From: Blattamonas nauphoetae
Lineage: Eukaryota > Preaxostyla > Oxymonadida
Assembly (NCBI GenBank): GCA_033064195.1
Contig: JARBJD010000072.1
Span: forward strand, 124,001 to 188,000
Reading direction: 5' to 3'
DNA: 64,000 nucleotides
The first letter of the stretch is position 1, and each line of letters opens with the position of its first letter. This document shows positions 34,178 to 44,300 of this stretch, piece after piece. The translations under genes were made by a program, and so were the position numbers. The notes beneath the pieces are model-generated. The model was not told the DNA's origin. It saw only the letters and a list, made by a program, of their open reading frames with translations, and made no database searches.

Positions 34178-36408
34178 ATGCTTCCATCTCAGGCACACTC
34201 AACCCTTTCAAACACATTCAGCACTGGTCACACCTCTGAAGGATTGGTTTGAATCTTCATCATCACTTTTCAATTGTCCCACGAACGATACTATCGCGAT
34301 TCATTCTCGTTCGGTTTTCCCATCATTTCCACGACTTTCTGTCTCTCCTCAATGATCACCACTCATTTCTTCATCATTTCCTTTCAGATGGATGAATTCA
34401 GGAGATGTGAAAGTGAGTTTAAGAATGGCGATGAAACTGTCCAACACAAAATCGCACTTTCTGTGTTCACAGCGATTTCGTCAGGTATTTCTGATTTTCG
34501 ATTGTCGTTTTTGGATTTGTTTTTGAACTTTTTCTGTCAATCTGAATGGAAATTCTTCACTTCTTTGTGATATCTCAGAACCATCGAAAATGAAAGAACG
34601 AAGTGAGATTGGGATTCGGAGTGGATTGTTGGAGAGATTGTCGGAGCGACTTTCTTCGGACTGTGGATGTTTGCTTTCTGTGTGTCTCTTTTCTTCTCTT
34701 CATCTGATGATATTTCTGATTCTCTTTTCGATTGATTTTGTGATTAATTTTGTGATGGATTGTGTGTGTTCAGGGAGTTCTGTCGAGTGTGATTTTCGTG
34801 ATGGTGACATCGGTGTCGGAAGGACGGCCTCGACTTCGGAGTGACTTGATTCCTTCTCTGCTTGTGCTCTCCTCCGTTTGTTCCTCTCTTTCTTCATTTC
34901 TTCTCTTTCTCTATCTTTCACATGATCTTGTTGTTGTTCTCGTTGTTTGGTTGATCAGCATTCAGACAGTTCACTGTCGACACCAGCCGTTCACTCGCTT
35001 GGGTCTGTTCTTTCTCTCCTCTTCATCATTCTTTCCTCTCTTCTCTTTTTCTCTCCAACTGTTTTGCTTTCTTTTGATTTGGTTTGTTTTGATTTGTGTT
35101 TGTAGTCTTCTGTGTGGAGGAAGTCTTTCGTGTGTGGAAGTGGAGGGAGTGTTGAGTTCGGGAATTGTTGAGAGACTTTGCACTCTAATTGAAAGTGAAG
35201 ATGAAAGTGAAAGTGAAAGTTGGTCAGTGGATGTTGTGGCGACACTTGTTGTTTTGGACCGATTGTGCAGTGGCCTTCGCTCTCACATTGACAACGAACA
35301 CCACTCAACATCAACAGACAGGAAGAATGAAGAATGGATGAAAGATTCGTTCTCGCTGACTCGTCGTTGTGGATTCGCACTTGCTCGAATTGAGAAGGCA
35401 GCTCTGATGCTGGAGAAACGAGTTGGAGGAAAGATGGATTGCGACTCGAAGACACGACCAATCCAGAATCAGATTGGAGGAATGGTTGTTCGCCATTTCC
35501 GATCGTCGATCCAGTCATCTGAGAAAGAGATTGGATCGATTGGGATTGACTTGGCAGCTGTTCGGAGAGAGATGGAGGACAAAATGAGACAGATGGAAGC
35601 AGAACGAGAGAATGCGCAAAGAGAGATGGAGATGCGAGAGAAGGAAAGAGAGATGGCAGCAAGGAAAGCAGACGAGGAGAGACAGAGAGAGTTCTCGAGT
35701 AAGATGAGAGAGGTGGAAGAGATGAAGAGGATGAACGAAAAATGGATTGAAGAAGGACGACAGAGGGAGGAAGAGAAGAAGAGAGAGGAGGAAAGGAAGA
35801 GAGAAGAGGAAAGGAAGAGAAATGAAGAAGAAATCCGAAGACAGAATGTTAAGGAAGGAGCAGCAGCAATCGAAGTGTTCCAACATGACAAGTTCACTCT
35901 CGCTGGAAATGTGTTCACAAAAACAGGAAGTTACTCCTCTCATCATCTTCTCTCGCATTCATTCGGAGCTGTTGTCGTGCGAATCAGTCTCATCATCCGA
36001 GCCATCGACGGTAATTTTTATTTTGGGTTGACCTCGACCGATCTGACAGAACAGGTAAAGACAGCACAGAAGTGGTTCATGAGCATGAAAGGAGGAGCTG
36101 GATGGAATTGTCATCCTGATTATCGTAATTCGAGACAGAACAACAAAGAGTCACACAAAGGATCAGCATGCAAAGCAGGAGGAGTTGGACAGCGAGTGGT
36201 GATGGAGGCAGATGGACGAGAAGGAAAGCGAACATTGAAGCTGTCGCAAGATGGAGAGACACAGCCAGTCTTCTTCTCCAACATTCCTGTTCCCTTCCGA
36301 TTCGTTGTTCATCCATACCATGAAGGGAATTCAGTTGAGATTGTGTCATCAGAAGTGCTTCGAGAGCCATCGATTGTTGGAGGGAGTTCGAATGTGGTGA
36401 TGGACTAA
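34178..36408 (+). CDS. Six-exon coiled-coil/SPRY protein, paralogue 1
   Basis: Model: exons 34178-34246, 34388-34484, 34579-34679, 34774-34863, 34959-35002 and 35106-36408. Total is 1704 bases, 567 codons plus TAA, and the frame closes at every junction. The same six exons, with the same phases, occur in the paralogue at 56314. The start is uncertain: MLPSQ at 34178 is the first in-frame Met, but upstream sequence is open. Order of parts: short helical armadillo-like N-terminus (exons 1-5 and LVVLDRLCSGL); a long charged coiled coil (REMEDKMRQMEAERENAQRE, then Arg/Glu repeats); and a SPRY-like domain (SFGAVVVRISLIIRAIDG, then YFGLTSTDL, then LSQDGETQPVFFSNIPVPF). SPRY domains mediate protein binding, so this is likely a cytoplasmic adaptor. 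Stop and following bases are conserved with the paralogue. Confidence 0.8.
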
Positions 36409-36623
36409 TCCGAGCTCTTCTCTCTTCACACTCGCTTTCACTTCACCCTTCTTCATTTCTATCTTTGCTGATTGTCCAACAGGACCTGTTCGTGGTCCAT
36501 GAGTTGTTCCGTGATTCTTCTTTTAGTCTTGATTCCTTTTCAACGCGTAATGTGTGAATACTGCAGGAGTGGTCTGAACGAGCTTTAGATAGCGAATAAT
36601 GAGCTGATCCTCCTGGCTTCTCA

Positions 36624-37685
36624 ATGGAAGATGTAACAGGGATTGTGAACGCACCTAATGGTGCTTCCATGAATCATTCACCTGAATCTTATTCAACGAT
36701 AGCATCATTGCATGACCCCTTCCTGACTTTTGATGTGAACACTGTTTTCACTTTCGAGGACAAATCGACGATTTACTGTTCGCTTGTTGCCCTTGTGAAA
36801 GTGGAATATCCATTTAACAAAGCCCTTCAAGACAGAGCTGTCCGATTTTTGAAGTCTCTCGTACCTGATCGGACCAACGAACCTCTTGCCACGAAACTCG
36901 TGACTGACCTTGTTCCATCTTCAACTGGATCACCATCTGGCTTTGTCGAGAGCATTTTCACTCTGTTGTCATCACACCACTCGACAGTGATTGCAGCAAC
37001 ACTATCTTTGCTGTCCAAAACAACGAACGCTTCATCAATCCAAATTCGAGATGATCTGGTGGCGTCAGATCCCATCACGAAAGTCTTCGCGACGATTCAA
37101 CCACACACACTTCCAATAACAGGAAATGAACCCATCCACTCCAATCTTAACGAAGTCGTCAACAATCTCCTCGTCCTTGCGAATCCATCCCATCTCAAAA
37201 ATCTTGGCATCACAACTGCGGTCGACACATTCAACCATCGTGAAATGATCTTTCAGAAGGTTGTGATTCCATCCTCTCAATTTGTGGTGTTTCTGATCTC
37301 AAATCGTCACGTCATCAATCGGGACCTGTCTCGCTCCCTGATGATGGAGTTGGGCACTCTCCTTCTCGCAAGCCCATTTCATCGTCCGACACTCGATTTT
37401 GTTCTCGCATCTCCGATTCTCATCGCATTCTCAAGTTCACTCTCATTCCTCAACGACACACTTGCTCTCTCGAATTCTCTCTTCCACATGATCGACTGGA
37501 TGCGAGAATGGAAAGAGGAAGGCCCCGAAGTGGTCCAATCTGGGCAACGGATCCTCCAAACTCTGTTTTCGGAAGGCTTCGACGACACTCTCGACCAGAT
37601 GTTGGTCAACCAGGATCGCTACATCGGCACTCTTGTGAAGTGTTACCACTCGTTCTCACATGTTTTGGGAGGCAACATAAGATGA
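36624..37685 (+). CDS. Armadillo-like helical family protein, intact
   Basis: Single exon, 353 codons, stop TGA. Starts MEDVTGIVNAPNGASMN; a second Met 15 residues in is possible. The product is almost wholly alpha-helical, with recurrent leucine-rich helices (FEDKSTIYCSLVALVK, SPSGFVESIFTLLSS, FHRPTLDFVLASPILIAF). It has no catalytic motif, signal peptide or TM segment. It is the most complete reference in this window for a family that also includes 50697-51677, the split gene at 10126-13383 and the remnants at 26927-27556. The function is unknown; the repeats suggest a protein-binding scaffold. It lies 215 bp downstream of the SPRY gene on the same strand. Confidence 0.75.
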   Translation: MEDVTGIVNAPNGASMNHSPESYSTIASLHDPFLTFDVNTVFTFEDKSTIYCSLVALVKVEYPFNKALQDRAVRFLKSLVPDRTNEPLATKLVTDLVPSSTGSPSGFVESIFTLLSSHHSTVIAATLSLLSKTTNASSIQIRDDLVASDPITKVFATIQPHTLPITGNEPIHSNLNEVVNNLLVLANPSHLKNLGITTAVDTFNHREMIFQKVVIPSSQFVVFLISNRHVINRDLSRSLMMELGTLLLASPFHRPTLDFVLASPILIAFSSSLSFLNDTLALSNSLFHMIDWMREWKEEGPEVVQSGQRILQTLFSEGFDDTLDQMLVNQDRYIGTLVKCYHSFSHVLGGNIR

Positions 37686-38742
37686 CAAGACGCTGTCGCG
37701 CCAACCATTCCAATGGGTCGTTCATCAGATGTTCCTGTGAATACCAATCAGACACGGATAACTGGGGCATGTTGTGTCGCACTCTCTCTGGATTGACAAT
37801 TGCACACCTAAACGTGATTCGTACACAGAATGGAAAAAGAGGATAGAGAATAGGAAGATTGATGTGGAGAAGAAGGCAGTTAGTTCGGAGAGGTGGGATC
37901 GTGAATGGCTGACTGCACGTTGCGGAGATTGTTTTCGCCCTCCTTGGAGTAGATGGAAGGACGGAGGAAGGCGAGATGTGGGTGATTGTGTGGAGAATAC
38001 TGACGAGTGAATTGAACACCATCTCTGATATCTCGTGCGGGGAGAGTGTGGTGAGGACGAGGATGATGGCCGACGTTTCTGGCGCATCCTCATTCGACGC
38101 CTGTCCCTTCCAATCATCCCACCAACCTCATCCGACATTCTGTCCATCGCCGACCAAACACTCCCTCCTCCCCAACCAAACCCAACCACACACCAATCCA
38201 ACCTGTAAACACACAATCACACACAGCAACACGATCCCAATCCATCCATGCTCGTTCAGTTTGTTCAAAATGCCTAATGGTGAATACGGGAAGGGAGTGT
38301 AGGAAGGGATGGAAAGTGAGAGAGAGGACAAGAGCGGCTGAGTCGGAGAGCGAGATCAGATCGGAGAACGACGAGACAAGAGCAGCCTGCGCCAGCAACA
38401 GCGTCGAACGGGGATTGAAGTGGAAGCCCCGTCGTCGCGTCTTTCTGCGGATTCCCATTCCGTTTCAAGACAGCGACGACACCAACACATCCGGCAGAGT
38501 GGCCAGAATGGCAGAAAGGACAACAACCACTTCCTCCCTCTCTTCGTCCCTCTCACACTCTCCCACCACAACGGGGTTCATTCCCAAACGTTGAGAGTGA
38601 TTGGACCCGTTCTTCGAGGAGTTCCCGCTCTCTTCCGTTTCTCGTTTAAGAAAAGGAACACAATTCGACTATTTTGAGTGTGTGAAAGGAACAATGAAGA
38701 GAGAACTGAATGAGAAAAATTGGTTGTGGAAAGAGTTCTGCT
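37686..38742. other. Gene-poor spacer
   Basis: About 1.05 kb. Overlapping open frames exist on both strands (minus 37606-38216, plus 38277-38594), but their composition is Ser/Arg-rich and low in complexity. They have no family match and no convincing splice sites. I see no supported gene here. Confidence 0.4.
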
Positions 38743-39195
38743 TCATTCATCCATCTTGACACGAATCGTTCCTGCTACCATCTGCGGCTTGTCCACGACT
38801 TCAACTGACTCAATTTCAACTGCATCGTGCTTGTTGTAGATGAACACAGTGAATCGGAAGGGAACAGGAATGTTGGAGAAGAAGACTGGCTGTGTCTCTC
38901 CATCTTGCGACAGCTTCAATATTCGTTTTCCTTTTCGTCCATCTGCCTCCAACACCACTCGTTGTCCCTCTCTTCCTCCCAAACATGCTGATCCTCTGTT
39001 TGTGTCTTAATTGTTCTGTATGGCCCATCGCCACTTTGGATACAATTCCCATCCTGCTCCTCCCTTCAGTCTTGGAAAGTAACATGTGAGAACGTCGTTC
39101 TTCAGTTTAGACGAGATGATTCCAACTGTAATATCAGCGTTCGGTCCATTTCTGATTGTGAGTGACAGACGAGCCACAACTGCTCCAAACTCCAA
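38743..39195 (-). pseudogene. SPRY-domain fragment
   Basis: The minus strand reads MEFGAVVARLSLTIRNGPN, then ITVGIISSKL, then LSQDGETQPVFFSNIPVPF and a short tail. This is the complete SPRY region of the paralogues at 34178 and 56314. The QDGETQPVFF block is close to identical at protein level. An in-frame TAA lies near 39005, and the coiled coil and N-terminal exons are absent. It could be the end of the kinase gene just upstream joined through an unseen exon, but a detached relic is more likely. Confidence 0.6.
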
Positions 39196-39381
39196 ACGAA
39201 CACAATTGGCAACTCGTCACTCGAGTCCCTGCATTCTATCCAGAAAGAAGATAAACACAAAGAATGAATAAAAGGATACAAGTTAAAGAAACAACAAAAA
39301 ATTCATTGAGAAAGAAGAGAAAAAATGAAACAAACTGGATCCAACATTCGCATCAGAAGCGCTCGTTCTTCACCTCCACAA

Positions 39382-40577
39382 TCAGACCCAATCATCGACA
39401 CAAGGAACGACCCAATCTCGCGACTCAATTTCAGATTCCATTCGTTCTGGTGAGACATACAGTTGAGACATCACCGAACGTGTGTTGCTCATATCTTCCG
39501 ATTCCGCTGCCCCTAAATCACCTGAACTCCCAAAAGAAAAACATTCAGAATTAAAGATTATGAAAGAATGAATGAAAGAATGAGTACGGAGGGAAAAAAT
39601 TATCAAAGAAAAGAACACAGAAATGAAGAGACCTCCAAATGCAAAATGTCGAAAAAGGGGATGAAGAGACAGGAGAGAAAGACAAACATAGTTTGAAATG
39701 TCCCCCAGCGAACAGAAGAATGTTCTCCATCTTCACATCTCCATGTGCTGTTGCTCCGCTTTCGTGGTTGTGCATCAAGTTCAGCGCTGATGAAACATCC
39801 ACCATCACACGATAAACAACCTTAAATCACAAGAAACACAACAATAATCAATTTATGAACCACATCAACACACTTCTGATAGTGTCAGATCAAAATGCCT
39901 AATCATGGGATCAATTGACCTCAGGGTTTGTTGTGGGGCCGAAGATCGAATGTCAAAATCCTCAACTGTATATGATGAGAGGCCACTTTTTTCCGATTCA
40001 TTTCACTGCCTATTGATGAAAGTGACAGATTTTTATTGAGAATTGTGAAGATGAAGTGAGTTATCAGAAGATATTTGCGTTTGAAAGATCAACCTTCGGA
40101 GAGATCAGTGAGATCAGTCTCTAATGTGTGCACATCAAACCCAAAAAAGAACAAAAGCTCCAACAATCATCGAGAAAACAACGAATCAAAAACAAACTTC
40201 GCGAGCCACAAGAACTCCACGGGATGTGTGGTCTAGAACTATCTCCGCAAGCGACTGGCCCCCTAGTTCCATCAAAATCACCTTCGTGTTCCCCATCGAT
40301 GCCAATTCCTTCAGTCCAACAATTCCAGGATGAGCAAACTTTCGAAGTCGATTAACTTCACGATCGATTCGTTCTTTGTCTTTTGCCGTCACACACTGCA
40401 TCATCTTTCCCGCATAATGCTTCTGAGTTGAATTCTCCATTAGTTCCACAACACTTCCGAAGCCACCAGAGCTGATTTCACGAATGAACGAATCTTAACA
40501 AAAGGGAAGGCATGATTTCTCACTAAAATGCAAGAGTAGGACACACATCCATCCGGAACTTCGATTCCATCCGCCAT
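39382..40577 (-). CDS. Four-exon protein kinase, truncated after the activation segment
   Basis: Model: exons 40577-40547, 40493-40198, 39820-39688 and 39521-39382. That is 600 bases, 199 codons plus TGA, in phase throughout. Introns are 53, 377 and 166 bases. It starts MADGIEVPDG. The glycine loop reads REISSGGFGSVVEL, the ATP lysine is in HYAGKMM, and the helix-C Glu is in DREVNRL. The hinge region reads VILMELGG, the catalytic loop is HGDVKMEN, DFG is DLG, and APE is VSPERME. All ATP-binding and catalytic residues are present except for the common HRD to HGD change. The chain stops about 16 residues after APE, so the distal C-lobe is lacking. Either a final exon is missing or the gene is truncated. 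A Ser/Thr kinase by motif; a SPRY fragment follows on the same strand. Confidence 0.65.
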
Positions 40578-41114
40578 TTCGACAGTATGTTACCAGTGAG
40601 AAAGGTTGGTTTTCGATCTCCCCACATCGGAAAGGTTCAGATCAGTTTGGAGATAATTGGAAACACAAACTACCATCGAGGGAGGCCATTTTTTCCTTCC
40701 AATCTTGATAGGATTTCATTAGCTCAGAATGGGGGGTGGAAAGGACAAGCCATGCAAACCAGTGGCGAACACCGTTGATCGTATGTCTCTCAAAGATCAA
40801 TCAGATTGCTTATTATGCATGGAGCGAACGATCCAACACATCAATAGAAACAGGTTGAGGACGATAATGAATAGCTCTTCGATAAGGCTTTTTTCGTCGT
40901 TTTCATTTGAATCGTCACCACATGTCTTCCGGTCTATGAGACGGCTTAATCTGATGTGAGATAGAATTACACTCACAGTATGATGATGGAAAGATGGAAG
41001 ACGAGCAGTTTTAGAGTGAAAAAGTGGGATTGATGTCAAAATGTTTTATTATGGACGGATCAATTCATCTCGCTGAATCAGAATTGATCCATGACAAATT
41101 CTCCGGAGAATGAC
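40578..41114. other. Upstream spacer between kinase gene and Merlin insertion
   Basis: Holds the 5' flank of the minus-strand kinase gene and the former upstream region of the helical gene now at 50697, separated from it by the transposons. No gene recognised. Confidence 0.4.
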
Positions 41115-41122
41115 ATAGAATC
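41115..41122. repeat. Merlin target-site duplication, left (atagaatc)
   Basis: The 8-bp sequence atagaatc directly precedes the left terminal repeat and recurs directly after the right terminal repeat at 50664-50671. Eight bases is the usual Merlin duplication length. Confidence 0.85.
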
Positions 41123-41170
41123 GGCAGAGGTGGACTTTGTGGGCCAAGATAAGTACAAAATGTCAAAAAA

Positions 41171-41260
41171 GTTGTGCTCGGCGGGAGTCGAACCCCGAGC
41201 ACAAGACCGACAGACCGGGGTTGACCACCGCTAGGCCAAACGCGCCGCACGTTCACTTTC
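41171..41260 (-). ncRNA. tRNA-like sequence inside the Merlin element
   Basis: On the minus strand a perfect-looking A box (tggcctagcgg, 41228-41238) and B box (ggttcgactcc, 41184-41194) lie 33 bases apart, as in tRNA genes. A run of six T follows (complement of 41165-41170), a polymerase III terminator. A loop reading CTGTCGG would give anticodon GTC (Asp). The cloverleaf is poor: acceptor and anticodon stems pair only in part. Instead the B box sits in the loop of a strong hairpin, ttgtgctcgg against ccgagcacaa. It is thus either a decayed tRNA or a tRNA-derived small RNA. It may be transcribed; aminoacylation is doubtful. Confidence 0.45.
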
Positions 41261-41392
41261 CAAAATTAGGTGTGTTATAGTACCAGAGACCTGATCCCAC
41301 TTCACAATCTTGATTTCACTTCATTTTTCACGTTTTGTCAAATAAAAACAGAGAACGAACTCAAATATGAAGTGAAACTGGAAGTTGAATGG

Positions 41393-44300
41393 TTATTGCC
41401 CTGGGATTTGTCGCTGATCTTGACGGGCGACATTGTTGACGTTGTCTTCGATCACCTGATTGTACAGATCAACAGTGAAATCAAATATCATTTCAAGCAT
41501 GGACGAGAATGATATTTTGTCAAAATACAACTTGACGAAGAGTGAACAGTAATCGAGTAAATTTTCTGCGGTAACTCCACCCGAAGGCATAAATTGTCGG
41601 AGATGAGTCCAAGTTCCTTCGATACGGTTGATATGGACCCTTGTGACTGGGTCTCTGAAGAAGTGAGTGTGATTAACGGTCCCGTGCTCCATGTTCAGTT
41701 GTTGCTGAATGTTCTGATATGAAGCCCAACAATCGGTATATATTGTTGTTTCTTCTTCAACAACAGCTTGGATGATGCCCAACAGAACCGGTTCTGACCG
41801 GTTCTGAACGGGCAGAAGGATTCCGCGAGGCGGTCCATTGAGTGGACGTTCGACCAGTCCAACGATCCATCTTTGTGGTCGGTCATTTCCTCTTCCATTT
41901 TTTCTTCTTCCAAAACAGGCCTCATCCACTTCTACAATTGTCCCAGCGCCCCCCAACGGCATAAAACCACTCCAAACAGCAACAGTGGCGGCTTGTCGAC
42001 ACAAGCAATATATCAATCTCACAGCATCCTTGGAGGCCCCAGAGAGTATTCTAGCCTGCTTTTGTGTCAGTTGTGTGTGACAATAAAGTGCGATCTTCAA
42101 CGCCACATTGATGGGGATGTGGGAATGGACGAATGGGGTTCCTGTGAGGATGGCTCTGTTTATATTATCGGTACGACACCTCCAACGACGATTTGCTTCG
42201 TTGGAGGCAGTCATTTCCTCACCACACGTGGGACATGGTGGAGGGCGCAGGAGCTGTCCAAAATTTTGGATCAATTTTCGAAAAAATTCCCAGGATTTGG
42301 ACACCCCCAGATTCTGGACACCTGTCTGCCAAAATAGGAGGTTAGGTGTCCAAAATTCTGGATTTTAGGAAAAGCCTGAAAACCAATCAGAAAAGAGTTC
42401 ATGAGATACAAAACCCAATAAACGAGGAAAAATGAACTACAAACACGGTCCAAGACAGAGGGATGGAAAGATCATGACGAAAGATAAAAAGAGAGAATAG
42501 AAGAAGAAAAGAGCAAGATGGTGGTAGAAAGAAAGTAGAAATAGGGAGTGGAAGGGCCAAGGTGCTTACGGAAAACGACTGCTCAGAAGTAGAGTTGAAA
42601 ATAGAGGTGAGTTAATAAGAGTGACTGGACGGCCTGTGCAAAAGGTATATAAGAGAACGCGAGATGGAATGCGAAAGAGAAAACAAGAGTTACATCCTAT
42701 GCGCGATCAAGTTGTGAGTTTCATTGTATTGTTGATACGCTAGTCACCAAGGGGATGATCCTCACCATTTCACAAGTTCTATCAAAATTTAAGAGAGAGA
42801 AACAATAAAAGAAGAAGAGCAAACCAGAGTTACATCCAATGCGCGATCAAGTTGTGAGTTTCATTGTATTGTTGATACGCTAGTCACCAAGGGGATGATC
42901 CTCACCATTTCACAAGTTCTATCAAAATTTAAGAGAGAGAAACAATAAAAGAAGAAGAGCAAACCAGAGTTACATCCAATGCGCGATCAAGTTGTGAGTT
43001 TCATTGTATTGTTGATATGCTAGTCACCAAGGGGATGATCCTCACCATTTCACAAGTTCTATCAAAATTTAAGAGAGAGAAACAATAAAGAAGAAGAGCA
43101 AACCAGAGTTACATCCAATGCGCGACCACGTTGTGAGTTTCATTGTATTGTTGATACGCTAGTCACCAAGGGATGATCCTCACCATTTCACAAGTTCTAT
43201 CAAAATTTAAGAGAGAGAAACAATAAAAGAAGAAGAGCAAACCAGAGTTACATCCAATGCGCGATCAAGTTGTGAGTTTCATTGTATTGTTGATACGCTA
43301 GTCACCAAGGGGATGATCCTCACCATTTCACAAGTTCTATCAAAATTTAAGAGAGAGAAACAATAAAAGAAGAAGAGCAAACCAGAGTTACATCCAATGC
43401 GCGATCAAGTTGTGAGTTTCATTGTATTGTTGATACGCTAGTCACCAAGGGGATGATCCTCACCATTTCACAAGTTCTATCAAAATTTAAGAGAGAGAAA
43501 CAATAAAAGAAGAAGAGCAAACCAGAGTTACATCCAATGCGCGATCAAGTTGTGAGTTTCATTGTATTGTTGATACGCTAGTCACCAAGGGGATGATCCT
43601 CACCATTTCACAAGTTCTATCAAAATTTAAGAGAGAGAAACAATAAAAGAAGAAGAGCAAACCAGAGTTACATCCAATGCGCGATCAAGTTGTGAGTTTC
43701 ATTGTATTGTTGATACGCTAGTCACCAAGGGATGATCCTCACCATTTCACAAGTTCTATCAAAATTTAAGAGAGAGAAACAATAAAAGAAGAAGAGCAAA
43801 CCAGAGTTACATCCAATGCGCGATCAAGTTGTGAGTTTCATTGTATTGTTGATACGCTAGTCACCAAGGGGATGATCCTCACCATTTCACAAGTTCTATC
43901 AAAATTTAAGAGAGAGAAACAATAAAAGAAGAAGAGCAAACCAGAGTTACATCCAATGCGCGATCAAGTTGTGAGTTTCATTGTATTGTTGATACGCTAG
44001 TCACCAAGGGGATGATCCTCACCATTTCACAAGTTCTATCAAAATTTAAGAGAGAGAAACAATAAAAGAAGAAGAGCAAACCAGAGTTACATCCTATGCG
44101 CGATCAAGTTGTGAGTTTCATTGTATTGTTGGTTTCCTCTGTGCACTTTTTAAAATTATGATTTGATCCTCTTTGATGACTCATTTCCGAATCAACGAGT
44201 ACACCCCTCATCTGGGACAGTCTTTTGACTCTTCAGATGATGCTCGGCAATTCTTTTGGTTATATGCGTCCTCACATCGTTTTTCCCTAAATTCAAGCTC

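Noticed and set aside
37606-38594. Overlapping frames on both strands between the helical gene and the SPRY fragment.
   Set aside because: Low-complexity Ser/Arg composition, both strands equally open, no motif or paralogue.
42271-42453. Minus-strand 60-codon frame in the MULE end, repeated at 50198-50596.
   Set aside because: It exists only because the inverted repeats are copies of each other, and it runs through the terminal motifs; no domain or codon signal.
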